Positions 1 through 8,441 of a stretch of 46,671 bases of DNA are shown here, one piece after another (position 1 is the first letter of the stretch; each line of letters starts with the position of its first letter). The notes beneath the pieces are model-generated. The model saw only the letters and a program-made list of their open reading frames with translations, was not told the origin of the DNA and made no database searches. The DNA lies in NCBI RefSeq assembly GCF_016862975.1, contig NZ_BONZ01000094.1, positions 1-46,671 of the forward strand, read 5' to 3'. The translations under genes and the position numbers were made by a program. The stretch is from Rugosimonospora africana. GTDB lineage: Bacteria > Actinomycetota > Actinomycetes > Mycobacteriales > Micromonosporaceae.

Positions 1-480
1 GACGGGCTACGACACTTTCGACCCGGCTGTGGTCCTCCGCCGTCGGCGCCACCCCAGCCGATGTCGACCGCTGCTGGCGAGCGTTCCTACGCCGCTTCGA
101 CCTGGAGCACACCTTCCGTCTGTTCAAACAGACCCTCGGCTGGACCCCGCCCGAAGATCCGTACCCCGAGGCCGCCGACCGGTGGACCTGGATCGTCATC
201 ACCGCCCACACCCAGTTACGCCTCGCCCGGCCCTTGGCCGCCGACCTGCGTTGCTCGTGGGAACGCCCCGCGCTTCCGCAGTGGCTCACCCCGCTCGGGT
301 CCGGCGAGGTTTCGGAACCTCCGACCGACCAGCGCTCTACCCGCCGGTGCGCCGAAACCCAGCAAGCCCGGCCCCGGCCGCCCACCCGGTTCACCAAACC
401 GCAGACCAGCACCCAGCTATGACATCGGCAAAACCATCAAACGCGACCTGACCATCACAGCCCGCATGCAACGCACTTAA
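1..480 (+). pseudogene. DDE transposase C-terminal relic with two frameshifts
   Basis: The C-terminal part of an actinobacterial DDE transposase, running in from the left edge. Frame 3 reads RFDLEHTFRLFKQTLGW and then DRWTWIVITAHTQLRLARP, a stretch I recognise from a common actinomycete IS transposase family. The frame is lost near base 290 (WLTP), continues in frame 2 as ARVRRGF to about base 321, and then moves to frame 1 (RNLRPTSALPAGAPKPSK) until a TAA at 478-480. Two single-base deletions (about 292 and about 321) explain this best. The end of the family protein (YDIGKTIKRDLTITAR) is still legible in frame 1. The element is therefore dead. No terminal inverted repeat was identified after the stop. 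The family assignment is from memory. Confidence 0.8.
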
Positions 481-585
481 AGAACAAGCTGAGATCCCGT
501 TCCCGAACTGACGTGCGGTGGGCGTGTCGGGGCATCGATGTGGAGAAATTCCTGGTCGACCGAGCCTCTGTTCGGCGGTGCCAGG

Positions 586-2673
586 CTACCCGAGTCGGAC
601 GATGAGGTCGCGGGCCGTTTCCTGCAGGTCCTCGTCGTCGTCGATGCTTGCGAACCGTCCGCTGCGTCTCGTGTTGGCCAGTTCCGCTACCAGGTAGGGA
701 AGGGCCGGGGCCGCGGCCGACCCCATCACCTTCAAGACTTGCAGGACGAAGTTCGCGGTTGCGCCGTTGTTATTCCATGCTTGAAGCAGGGTGTCCAGGA
801 CGGCCTGCGTATGCACCTCACCAGCGACGTGCCACAGCCCCGCCGCGGCGAAGATCCTGGTCCAGTCATAGCTGTTCTCCAGCAACTCCTGTAGGCGCGG
901 GACGGCCGCGGATCCCGCCGCAGGGGGGATCGTGGCGAGGATGTCGACGGCGTCGCGTATCCAGAAGCTTGTGGTGCCGCTCAATGCATCCAGGACCAGC
1001 GGCATGAGCTCGTCTGGTCCGACACCGAGGGCCGACAGGGCTTTGAGCGCGGCGGAACGCACATGCCCGTCCGGGCAGCCGGTCAGAGCCCGGATCATGG
1101 ACAGCGCCGGGGCTGCCGAGGGCCCGAGTGCTCCCAGCGCCCGTACGGCATCCGCGGCGATCGACCAGTGCTTCAGGCGGACTGCGGTGTCAAGGGTGGC
1201 GAGGACCGACGGCAGCGCCGCGGGATCGGCCAGGCGACCGAGTGCGGTCAGCAGTGCGCGCGTGCCGGTGTCGAACGGCTGCTGCGCTGCGAGATCGGCG
1301 GCAGCCAGGTGCCGGCAGAGCCGCGGAGTGAACTCCGCCGCGGCCTGAGTAAGGCATCCGGCGACCTCGACGGCCCGCCAGGAGTCAACTTCGCCGTCGA
1401 GCGCGGTCAGCAGGTGGGGGACAGCCCGGTCGTCGCCGATGCGGGCCAGGGCCAGCACCGCGTTTTGGTGGGCGCGGCGCAGCCGCCGATCGGGGGCGGC
1501 CCACACATCGGGCCCGTGTGTCGCTGTCTGGGAGGAAATGTGCGCGGCGAGGCTGTCGCGGGCGGGTTCGGCGATCGCCTGGCAGGCGGACAGGACGTCT
1601 GCGGCTTCGGCCGACACCTCGAAGTTGGCGTCGTCGAGCTGTGTTGCGACCCGTCTGATGAGTGTGCTGTGGTCTCCGCGGCTGTTACGCATGAGGTCTC
1701 CCGCCATGCGCAGCGCCCGCAGGCGGCTACCCGGATCGACACTGTCTAGTTGTGCGGTCAACAGCGCCGTGCGGTCGGCGACCCGAGCGCCCAGTGCGGT
1801 GTGGAAGGTTCGCAGCAGATCTGTGGTCGGCGTGTAGACAGCGTTGTGGTACTCGAGCTGGCGGAAGGCGTCCGCGATCTGCGGGGGTGCGCCCGTCACC
1901 GGGGTGGTCTGGCGCGGCGGACCGGCCCATACGCTCGGCGGCAGCGGGTTGAGGGCGATCCGGTGCACCAGGGCTGCCGTGGTGGGAACGAGGTCCGGGT
2001 TGATCGCATCCGGGACGCATAGGGCGCGCTCGGCCAGGGCCGCCAGCCGGATCTCGGGTTCCAAATCGGTGTCGTCGGCGAGGGCGTCGAACCAGGCGGT
2101 GGCTTCGCCCAGGGCCGCGGGCAGGCGCAGCGTCAACTGCGCCATCGTCTCGACGAGCAGAAGGCGATGCATAGGCCGTTCTTCGCGCCGGAGACGGTCC
2201 TGCACCAGTCCGGCGGCGCGGGGTGCGTCGTCAACGAACTGTGCCAGGGCGGGTATGGCGGCGCGGCGCAGTCGATGGTCGTCGTCGGTGGTGAACGCGA
2301 TGAAGTCCTCGGCCCGTTCGCGGATCAGGTCCGCGGCCAGGGCGTGGTTGGATTCTTCGCCGGAGTAGTCGACGAGGACGTCGTCGTAGCTTTCGACGGC
2401 GTGGGTACCGATGCTCACGAGCAGCCCGACGATCTCCGCCCGGCCTGGCAGATCGGGGGTGCGGGCCAGTTCGAGCAGGAACGGCACGGTGACCGTCGTG
2501 CATGAGGTGACGTCGCCCTGATGGTGGACGGCGCTGTAGAACCTGCTCACCGCCTTTGCACGGGCGTCGGCGTCGGGCGAGGCCATCGCTCTCAGCAGCC
2601 CGGGCACCTCCTCGGCGGTGCCGTAGGCGTGGTGCAGCGACGACCAGTCGACGTCGTCAAGTCCCGAGAACAT
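586..2673 (-). CDS. HEAT-repeat protein
   Basis: A soluble protein of about 695 residues with no signal peptide or membrane segment. It opens with MFSGLDDVDWSSLHHAYG, the conserved start of a widespread actinobacterial HEAT-repeat family. It is built from helical repeats such as LRRAAIPALAQFV, AVPHLLTALDGE and AVPRLQELLENS. HEAT solenoids bind other proteins; the partner is unknown. I chose the ATG at 2673 over a TTG 30 bases upstream because the family starts there. In addition, a possible -10 box (CATACT) lies exactly 7 nt upstream with no Shine-Dalgarno, which fits a leaderless transcript. It is divergent from the ABC transporter gene. Some such proteins sit beside toxin or defence genes, but nothing here supports that role. 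Confidence 0.8.
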   Translation of the reverse strand: MFSGLDDVDWSSLHHAYGTAEEVPGLLRAMASPDADARAKAVSRFYSAVHHQGDVTSCTTVTVPFLLELARTPDLPGRAEIVGLLVSIGTHAVESYDDVLVDYSGEESNHALAADLIRERAEDFIAFTTDDDHRLRRAAIPALAQFVDDAPRAAGLVQDRLRREERPMHRLLLVETMAQLTLRLPAALGEATAWFDALADDTDLEPEIRLAALAERALCVPDAINPDLVPTTAALVHRIALNPLPPSVWAGPPRQTTPVTGAPPQIADAFRQLEYHNAVYTPTTDLLRTFHTALGARVADRTALLTAQLDSVDPGSRLRALRMAGDLMRNSRGDHSTLIRRVATQLDDANFEVSAEAADVLSACQAIAEPARDSLAAHISSQTATHGPDVWAAPDRRLRRAHQNAVLALARIGDDRAVPHLLTALDGEVDSWRAVEVAGCLTQAAAEFTPRLCRHLAAADLAAQQPFDTGTRALLTALGRLADPAALPSVLATLDTAVRLKHWSIAADAVRALGALGPSAAPALSMIRALTGCPDGHVRSAALKALSALGVGPDELMPLVLDALSGTTSFWIRDAVDILATIPPAAGSAAVPRLQELLENSYDWTRIFAAAGLWHVAGEVHTQAVLDTLLQAWNNNGATANFVLQVLKVMGSAAAPALPYLVAELANTRRSGRFASIDDDEDLQETARDLIVRLG

Positions 2674-2811
2674 GGGCGGCAGTATGCCCGACGCCACCGA
2701 CAATCCGTGGTCCGGTCAGAGGAAAGACGCTGAGGGCGGGCCCTGTCCTGCTACCGTGTGCCGGAAATCGCACATGTCGATCCGCGGGGGCCTGACAGCG
2801 CTGGGAGCAGC

Positions 2812-4647
2812 ATGACCGTGCGTGGGTCAGCAGCGCCGGACATCGCCACGACGCGGTCCGGGCTGCGCATCGAGGCCGAGGATCTGGTCCAGGTCGTCCG
2901 GGGCGGGCACCGTACCCTGCGGGGCGTCTCGCTGACCGTCGAGCCCGGCGAACTGGTCGCCATCATCGGAGCCAGCGGTGTCGGCAAGACGACGCTGCTC
3001 GACGCGCTCGCCGGGATCCGGCCGCCGGCCGGTGGCCGGGTCCGGTACGGCGGCGTCGACCAGGCGGCCGAGGCGTCCCGGGTGGCGTACGTGCCGCAGG
3101 ACGACATCATTCACCTGCAGCTGCCGCTGGAGCGGACGCTGCGGTACGCGGCCCGGTTGCGCCTTCCCGCCGGTACCGGCGCGGCGGAGATCGACCGCCG
3201 GGTGGCGGAGGTACTCGCGGTGCTCGGCCTGACCGACCGGGCCGGGGTACGCGTCGGGTCGCTGTCGGGCGGCGAGCGCAAGCGCGCCAGCATCGGGGTG
3301 GAGCTGCTCGCCCGGCCGCGGGTGCTGTTCCTCGACGAGCCGACCTCGGGCCTCGACCCGCACACCGCGGTCGACCTGCTCCGGCTGCTGCGCCGGATCG
3401 CGCGGGACGCGGTACCGGTCGTGGTGACCACCCACAACCCGGCGGACGTCGAACGCTGCGACCGGGTCGTGGTGCTGGCCCGGGACGGACACCTGGCGTT
3501 CGCCGGTACCCCGGAAGGGGCCCGCGCCTACTTCGCCGCGGACACGATCGCGGACATCTACGCCCGGATCGCTGAGGAAGCGGATCCGGCGGTGTGGAGC
3601 GTGCGGTTCGCCGCCTCGCCCGCCGCGACCGTCACCTCCGCGGCACCCGCCACCCAGCCGGACGCCGTGCCGCCGCCGGGCGCCTCCCCGACCGGCGAGT
3701 GGGCCGGCGAGCATGCCGGTGAGCATGCCGGAGAACGGACCGGCGAGCGGGCCAACGAGCATGCCGGCGGCGGTCGAAACGGCGGCCCGAACGCCGCCGG
3801 GCGGCCACTCGGCCCGTTCCGGCAGACCGCGCTGCTGACCGTGCGGGGCGTCGACATCCTGTGCCGCAACGGCCTGACGCTGGCCATCCTGCTCGGCTCG
3901 CCGGTGGCGGTGGTGCTGATGTTCCTGATGCTGTTCAAGGCGCACGCGTTCGCGTTCGCGCACCCCAGCCCCAGCGCGACCGTCATGGTGCTGTTCTGGA
4001 TCGCGTTCGGGGTGTTCTTCTTCGGCCTCATCTACGGGCTGCTCCAGATCTGCGCGGAGTTCCCGGTCCTGCGCCGTGAGGTTCGGGCCGGCCTGGGCGT
4101 CGTGCCGTACGTGGTGTCCAAGGCCGCGGTGCTGCTGCCGTTGCTGGCGCTCGCCGACCTGTTGCTGCTCGGCGTTCTGCGGGGGCTGGACCGGCTGCCG
4201 GCGCTGCCGTGGTCGCGGTTCGGCGCGCTGTACGTGACCGTGCTGCTCGCCTCGGCCGGTGCGCTGGGGCTCGGGCTGCTCTGCTCGGCCGCGGTCTCCG
4301 ACGCCACCCAGGCGACGCTGATGCTGCCCATGCTCTGCTTCCCGCAGGTGCTGTTCGTCGGCGCGATCCTGCCGGTACCGGTGATGGCTCCGGTTGGCCG
4401 CTGGGTCAGCTGGGCGATGTCCAACCGGTGGTGCTTCGAGGCGCTCGGGCACACGGTCGGCGTCGAGCACCTGTGGCGCGACGGCGGATCCCCGCTCGGG
4501 CCGCCGCTGCTGGCCACGTACGGGCACACCTTCTCCCGGCCGGTGTGGGTGGACTGGGTGGTCCTCGCCGGCTTCGCCGTACTGTTCTTCGCGGCCACCT
4601 GTGCGGTGCTCGCTCGGAAGTACAACCACCGGGTGCGTGCCGCGTGA
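2812..4647 (+). CDS. ABCG-like half-transporter (ATPase fused to ABC-2 permease)
   Basis: A 611-residue protein with an N-terminal ATPase and a C-terminal ABC-2-type membrane domain, the domain order of the ABCG/White family of exporters. The ATPase has Walker A GASGVGKTT at about 53-61, signature LSGGERKR near 150, Walker B VLFLDEP and the switch His in VTTHNP. An Ala/Gly/Glu-rich linker with degenerate repeats (AGEHAGEHAGER) separates the domains. The second half has about six hydrophobic segments, beginning near TLAILLGSPVAVVLMFLMLF. The ATG at 2812 follows GGGAG at 2803-2807, so a GTG at 2758 is unlikely. Its stop overlaps the GTG of the next gene by 4 nt, so the two are probably translationally coupled. 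The substrate is unknown. Half-transporters must dimerise to work. Confidence 0.9.
   Translation: MTVRGSAAPDIATTRSGLRIEAEDLVQVVRGGHRTLRGVSLTVEPGELVAIIGASGVGKTTLLDALAGIRPPAGGRVRYGGVDQAAEASRVAYVPQDDIIHLQLPLERTLRYAARLRLPAGTGAAEIDRRVAEVLAVLGLTDRAGVRVGSLSGGERKRASIGVELLARPRVLFLDEPTSGLDPHTAVDLLRLLRRIARDAVPVVVTTHNPADVERCDRVVVLARDGHLAFAGTPEGARAYFAADTIADIYARIAEEADPAVWSVRFAASPAATVTSAAPATQPDAVPPPGASPTGEWAGEHAGEHAGERTGERANEHAGGGRNGGPNAAGRPLGPFRQTALLTVRGVDILCRNGLTLAILLGSPVAVVLMFLMLFKAHAFAFAHPSPSATVMVLFWIAFGVFFFGLIYGLLQICAEFPVLRREVRAGLGVVPYVVSKAAVLLPLLALADLLLLGVLRGLDRLPALPWSRFGALYVTVLLASAGALGLGLLCSAAVSDATQATLMLPMLCFPQVLFVGAILPVPVMAPVGRWVSWAMSNRWCFEALGHTVGVEHLWRDGGSPLGPPLLATYGHTFSRPVWVDWVVLAGFAVLFFAATCAVLARKYNHRVRAA
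3704..3775 (+). repeat. Degenerate repeat coding the ABC linker
   Basis: About five imperfect copies of a 12-15 nt unit (gccggcgagcat-like) encode an AGEHAGEHAGERTGE-type linker between the ATPase and membrane halves of the ABC protein. The unit keeps the reading frame. It looks like slippage expansion of a flexible, charged linker. Confidence 0.7.
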
Positions 4648-6104
4648 CCGTGACGCTGCCAGCAGTTCCGGACAGCGGTACCCCGGAATTCCTGGCCCGC
4701 TACCCGGAGTATTCGACCACGGCCCGGCTGGACGAGCTGCGCACCACCGAGTACGCGCACCTGGACCGTGACGGCGGCGTGTACCTGGACTACACCGGTG
4801 CCGGCGTACCCGCGGCGGCCCAGTTGGCCGAACACGCGCGGCGGCTGAGCGAACGCTGTTACGGCAACCCGCACTCGAACAACCCGACCGCACGCGCCTC
4901 GGACGAGCGGGTGGCCTCCGCTCGCCGCGCCGTGCTGGCCCACCTGAACGCTTCGCCCGAGGACTACACGGTCATCTTCACCGCCAACGCGACGGCGGCC
5001 TGCCGGCTGGTGGGCGAGGCGTACCCGTTCGGTCGCGGGCGACGCCTGGTGCTCACGTTCGACAACCACAACTCGGTCAACGGCATCCGCCAGTTCGCCC
5101 GCGACCGGGGCGCCCGGGTGCGCTACGTGCCGTTGGAGCCGGGCGAGTTGCGGGTCGAGGAACGCGACCTGATCGCGGCGCTGCGGCGCGGCGGCCGGGC
5201 GCTCACCCGGCGCGGCCTGTTCGCCTTCCCCGCACAGAGCAACTTCACCGGGGTACGGCACCCGCTGCGCTGGGTCGACCTGGCGCACGGGTACGGGTAC
5301 GACGTCCTGCTGGACGCCGCCGCGTACCTGCCCACCGGCCGGCTGGACCTGACCGCGGTGCCGGCCGACTTCGTCTGTGTCAGCTGGTACAAGCTCTTCG
5401 GGTACCCGACGGGCCTGGGGTGCCTGGTCGCCCGGCGCGACGCCCTCGCCCGCCTGCGGCGGCCGTGGTTCGCCGGCGGCACCATCGTCGCGGTCAGCGT
5501 CCAGCCGAACTGGCACCGGCTGCTGGACAGCGAGTCGGCGTTCGAGGACGGAACCCTGAACTTTCTCAGCATCCCCGATGTCGAGTTCGGACTGTCCTTT
5601 CTGGACAGCGTCGGCGTGGACGTCATCGCGCGCCGGGTCGGCTGCCTCACCGGCTGGCTGCTGCACCGGCTGCTGCAGATGCGGCACAGCAACGGCGCTC
5701 CGATAGCGCGCGTGTACGGCCCCGCGGACCTGCGCGACCGGGGAGCCACGGTGACCTTCAACTTCCTCGACCCGGACGGCGGGCTCGTGGACGAACGCCT
5801 GGTGGCGCGCGAGACGGCCGAAGCCGGGTTCTCGCTGCGTACCGGGTGCTTCTGCAATCCCGGAGCCGGCGAGGGCGCGTTCGGTATCGGCCGGCGGCGG
5901 CTGCGCGGCTCGATGGGCTGGGGGGTGCGTACGGTCGACGAGTACCTGACGCTGATCGGGCTGGCCACCGGTGGCGCGGTCCGCGCCTCGTTCGGGCTGG
6001 CGTCGACGTTCCCGGACGTGGAGCGGTTCCTGGCCTTCGCCGAGCGGACCTACCGGGACCGGCGGGCGGACACGACCGGACTGCCGCCGAGACTGGTCTG
6101 CTGA
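4644..6104 (+). CDS. Class V aminotransferase-fold PLP enzyme, MOCOS-like
   Basis: A protein of 486 residues belonging to the PLP-dependent class V (NifS/MoCo-sulfurase) fold. The PLP lysine is in SWYKLFGYPTGLG, and the C-terminal RTGCFCNPGAGEG matches the persulfide-cysteine loop of eukaryotic molybdenum-cofactor sulfurase (RTGCFCN). Related features are LDYTGAG near the N-terminus, SNNPTARASD, and DAAAYLPTGRLDL ahead of the lysine. The C-terminal MOSC domain of true MOCOS is absent. Family knowledge predicts abstraction of sulfur from L-cysteine, but a Cys-lyase or other PLP reaction is possible. The GTG at 4644 overlaps the ABC transporter stop (GTGA), so the enzyme and exporter are probably made in fixed ratio. 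A persulfide- or cysteine-derived product handled by the transporter is inference only. Confidence 0.85.
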   Translation: MTVTLPAVPDSGTPEFLARYPEYSTTARLDELRTTEYAHLDRDGGVYLDYTGAGVPAAAQLAEHARRLSERCYGNPHSNNPTARASDERVASARRAVLAHLNASPEDYTVIFTANATAACRLVGEAYPFGRGRRLVLTFDNHNSVNGIRQFARDRGARVRYVPLEPGELRVEERDLIAALRRGGRALTRRGLFAFPAQSNFTGVRHPLRWVDLAHGYGYDVLLDAAAYLPTGRLDLTAVPADFVCVSWYKLFGYPTGLGCLVARRDALARLRRPWFAGGTIVAVSVQPNWHRLLDSESAFEDGTLNFLSIPDVEFGLSFLDSVGVDVIARRVGCLTGWLLHRLLQMRHSNGAPIARVYGPADLRDRGATVTFNFLDPDGGLVDERLVARETAEAGFSLRTGCFCNPGAGEGAFGIGRRRLRGSMGWGVRTVDEYLTLIGLATGGAVRASFGLASTFPDVERFLAFAERTYRDRRADTTGLPPRLVC

Positions 6105-6154
6105 ACCGGCGACGCCGAGCCGCCGCCCCGGCGTACGCGCCACCAGTGGCGACT

Positions 6155-6203
6155 GGTCTGGCTCGGCGCGTCTGGCGCGGCGTCAGACGCGCCGAGCCAG
6201 ACC
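6155..6203. terminator. Perfect 20-bp hairpin between convergent genes
   Basis: The arms 6155-6174 and 6184-6203 are perfect reverse complements with a 9-nt loop. The element lies after the MOCOS-like gene and overlaps the 3' end of the VanZ-like gene (stop at 6183), so it can act as a bidirectional terminator without a U-run. A related palindrome occurs at 20087-20128, so it may also be a dispersed repeat. Confidence 0.7.
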
Positions 6204-6683
6204 GGTCGAAAGCGAACACACCGCGGCCAGGCCGGCGCCGGCCGCGTTCACGAAAACGTCGTCGACCGACGACACGCGCCCGAGGTCGAGCACGTACTGC
6301 AGGGTCTCCACGGTCACCGAACCGGCGACGGCCACCGCCAGCACGGTCGGCACGCGCGCCGCGAAGCGGATCGGCAGGAAGAAGCCGAGGGCGGCGAAGA
6401 CCAGCAGATTCCCGCCGATCTGCACGACCAGGTCGGCCGGTGCGAGCTGGGTCAGATCGCGGAGCGGGACGAGGCTGAGCCGGCGCGGGGTGCCGGGTGA
6501 GGGGGTGAGGATCATCCAGAGCCACGGCACGGTGCCGGCCACCATCGCCACCTCGGCCACCGCGTACCGGACCGGACGCAGCGGCCACGCCCTCGCCAGT
6601 GCCCACACCATCAGGCCGGCCAGCGGCAGCCCGGCGGCGGACACCAGGAGTACACCGCCCCAGCTCTGCCACACCCCGCTCAC
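6183..6683 (-). CDS. VanZ-like family membrane protein
   Basis: About 166 residues with four or five hydrophobic segments (VLLVSAAGLPLAGLMVWAL, VAEVAMVAGTVPWLWMIL, LLVFAALGFFLPI, VLAVAVAGSVTVETLQYVL). The segment ETLQYVLDLGRVSSVDDVFVN is the VanZ-family signature. VanZ confers low-level teicoplanin resistance in enterococci, but most actinobacterial homologues have no proven role. Start choice: the GTG at 6683 is preceded by TAGCGT and exactly 7 nt, the layout of a leaderless actinobacterial promoter. An ATG-like start 42 bases upstream would add only a basic tail. The gene converges on the MOCOS-like gene and shares the hairpin at 6155-6203. Confidence 0.8.
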   Translation of the reverse strand: MSGVWQSWGGVLLVSAAGLPLAGLMVWALARAWPLRPVRYAVAEVAMVAGTVPWLWMILTPSPGTPRRLSLVPLRDLTQLAPADLVVQIGGNLLVFAALGFFLPIRFAARVPTVLAVAVAGSVTVETLQYVLDLGRVSSVDDVFVNAAGAGLAAVCSLSTGLARRV

Positions 6684-6690
6684 CGCGCCC

Positions 6691-6696
6691 ACGCTA
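6691..6696 (-). promoter_or_regulatory. Putative leaderless -10 box of the VanZ-like gene
   Basis: On the minus strand this reads TAGCGT, 7 nt before the GTG at 6683. That spacing places the transcription start at the first base of the start codon. No convincing -35 element was seen. Confidence 0.5.
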
Positions 6697-6755
6697 CCGG
6701 TGCGCGCCCGGCGGCGGCGTCCCACTGGATCACCGCCGCCGGCAGGCCCGGGATG

Positions 6756-8342
6756 CTACGACCCGGCGGGCCAGGTCACCTGCGTCGAGGGGTAGTAGTT
6801 GACGCCCTGGATCCTCCAGCGCGGCCCCTGCGCACCGAGGCGGGCGTGGAACGCGGTGACGTCGTGGGTGCTCCACGGCGACCAGCCGAGTTCGGCGATG
6901 GCCGGCAGGCGCGGGAACGCCATGTAGTCGATGTCGGCGGACGTGACGAGGGTTTCCGTCCACAGTGGAGCTTCGACCCCGAGTACCGACGGCTCGCCGA
7001 TTCCCGACACGTACGCGCCGGGATTCCAGCCGTACGCCGTGTTGACGTCGATCAGGCCGGCCCAGGTCTGGCCGAGCTTGATCTTCTTGGTGTACTTCAT
7101 GTCGAGGTACGCGTGGTTGGCGGGTGACATGACGACCTTCGTGCCGGACGCGACCGCCGAGGCCAGTGCCGGGTCGGTCGTGGTGGTGTCCCAGAACTGG
7201 GCCACGGTCGAGGGCAGCAGCGTCGCGTTGGCGATGTCGTGCCAGCCGAGGACGGTCTTGCCGTGCGCCGCGACGATCTGCTGCACGCGGTTGACGAAGG
7301 ACGCGTAGTCCGCCGCCGTGGTGGAGCTGGCCTCGTCGCCGCCGATGTGCAGGTACGGTCCCGGGGTCAGCGCGGCGAGTTCGCCGATGACCTGGTCGAT
7401 GAAGGTGTACGTCAACTCCAGCGGGACGCACAGCGAACTGAACCCGACGTTCGTTCCGGTGTACAGCTTGGGCGCGACCCCGTTGCAGTTGAGGGAGGCG
7501 TAGGAGGCGAGCGCGGCGTTGGTGTGCCCGGGCATGTCGATCTCCGGGATCACGGTCACGTAGCGGGAGGCCGCGTACGCGACGATGGCGGAGTAGTCGG
7601 ACTGGGTGTAGTAGCCGCCCGGGCCGCCGCCGACCTCGGTACTGCCGCCGTAGGTGGCCAGCCTCGGCCAGCTGGTGACGGCGATGCGCCAACCCTGGTC
7701 GTCCGACAGGTGCAGGTGCAGGTAGTTAATCTTGTACTGAGCGATCTCGTCGATGTAGCGCTCGACCTGTGCGACGGTGAAGAAGTGCCGGGCGACGTCG
7801 AGCATCGCCCCCCGGTAGGCGAACCGCGGATAGTCGACGATCGTGCCACCCGGCGCCGTCCACGGTCCCGGCGCGGTCGTGCGGCTCTGCACAGCCGGCG
7901 GGAGCAACTGGAGCAGCGTCTGCACGCCGGCGAAGAGCCCGGCGGCCTGATTGGCGCGGATGACGACGTCGGTGGCGGTGATGGTGAGCTGGTAGCCCTG
8001 CGCTCCGACGCTCGCGGGCGCGCCGGACAGGAGCAGCTCGATGGTGCCCGTGCCACCGGTCGAGACGGGTACCGGGTACCCGGTGGACGGCCGCAGGACG
8101 CCGGCCAGGTACGTGCCGACGTCCGCGGCGTCCGAGGCGATCGTGGCTGCCGGGCCGAGCGTGAAGGTCGCGCCGCTGGCGACGGCGCTCACCGGTGCCG
8201 GCACGACGACGTTGGGAAACGCCGGGACGGCGGGCGTCCCGGCGGATGCCACGGCGCCGGCCGGTGCGACGGCGCCCGCCCAGAGGAGCGCGGCCGCGGC
8301 GAGTCCGACCGGCAGCGCGGTGCGGCTGATCATCCTGTTCAT
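6756..8342 (-). CDS. Secreted GH20 beta-N-acetylhexosaminidase
   Basis: A protein of 528 residues with a signal peptide (about 1-32, ending PAGAVASA). The GH20b-like N-domain (about 45-165) precedes a GH20 barrel. The catalytic Asp-Glu pair is D336-E337 in YLHIGGDEASS. Other barrel landmarks are YRGAMLDVARHF, LHLHLSDDQGWRI and VIPEIDMPGHTNA. GH20 enzymes remove terminal GlcNAc or GalNAc by substrate-assisted catalysis, here probably from chitin oligomers outside the cell. The ATG at 8342 follows AAGGGGA with good spacing. It lies 87 nt downstream of the GH2 glucosaminidase gene on the same strand. Together they would turn chitin and chitosan oligomers into GlcNAc and GlcN. Confidence 0.92.
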   Translation of the reverse strand: MNRMISRTALPVGLAAAALLWAGAVAPAGAVASAGTPAVPAFPNVVVPAPVSAVASGATFTLGPAATIASDAADVGTYLAGVLRPSTGYPVPVSTGGTGTIELLLSGAPASVGAQGYQLTITATDVVIRANQAAGLFAGVQTLLQLLPPAVQSRTTAPGPWTAPGGTIVDYPRFAYRGAMLDVARHFFTVAQVERYIDEIAQYKINYLHLHLSDDQGWRIAVTSWPRLATYGGSTEVGGGPGGYYTQSDYSAIVAYAASRYVTVIPEIDMPGHTNAALASYASLNCNGVAPKLYTGTNVGFSSLCVPLELTYTFIDQVIGELAALTPGPYLHIGGDEASSTTAADYASFVNRVQQIVAAHGKTVLGWHDIANATLLPSTVAQFWDTTTTDPALASAVASGTKVVMSPANHAYLDMKYTKKIKLGQTWAGLIDVNTAYGWNPGAYVSGIGEPSVLGVEAPLWTETLVTSADIDYMAFPRLPAIAELGWSPWSTHDVTAFHARLGAQGPRWRIQGVNYYPSTQVTWPAGS

Positions 8343-8368
8343 CTGAGTCCCCTTCCCGGTGCCCGGTG

Positions 8369-8441
8369 AAATCAGCCCGCTGAAATCAGCCCGTCGAGGT
8401 CAGCCCGCTGAGGGGCAGCCCGTTGAGGGTCAGCCCGCCAG
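8369..8441. repeat. Five tandem 14-15 nt repeats between the GH2 and GH20 genes
   Basis: Five imperfect units of the type TCAGCCCGCTGA run through the 87-nt spacer and into the GH2 stop codon region. The spacing is regular and the copies differ by one to three bases. No protein role is apparent, and a transcript-level role is only a guess. Confidence 0.75.

Noticed and set aside
2827-4893. Very long open frames antisense to known genes (also around 9132-11189, 15801-18302 and 27146-30187)
   Set aside because: They lie opposite clear protein-coding genes, are rich in Arg, Ala, Gly and Pro, show no recognisable motif, and are expected from extreme third-position GC bias.
6087-6160. ACTGGTCT stretches resembling DasR half-sites near the GH20 gene
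   Set aside because: Both copies lack the second half (AGACCAGT), one is inside a coding sequence and the other belongs to a longer hairpin, and neither is upstream of the GH20 or GH2 start.
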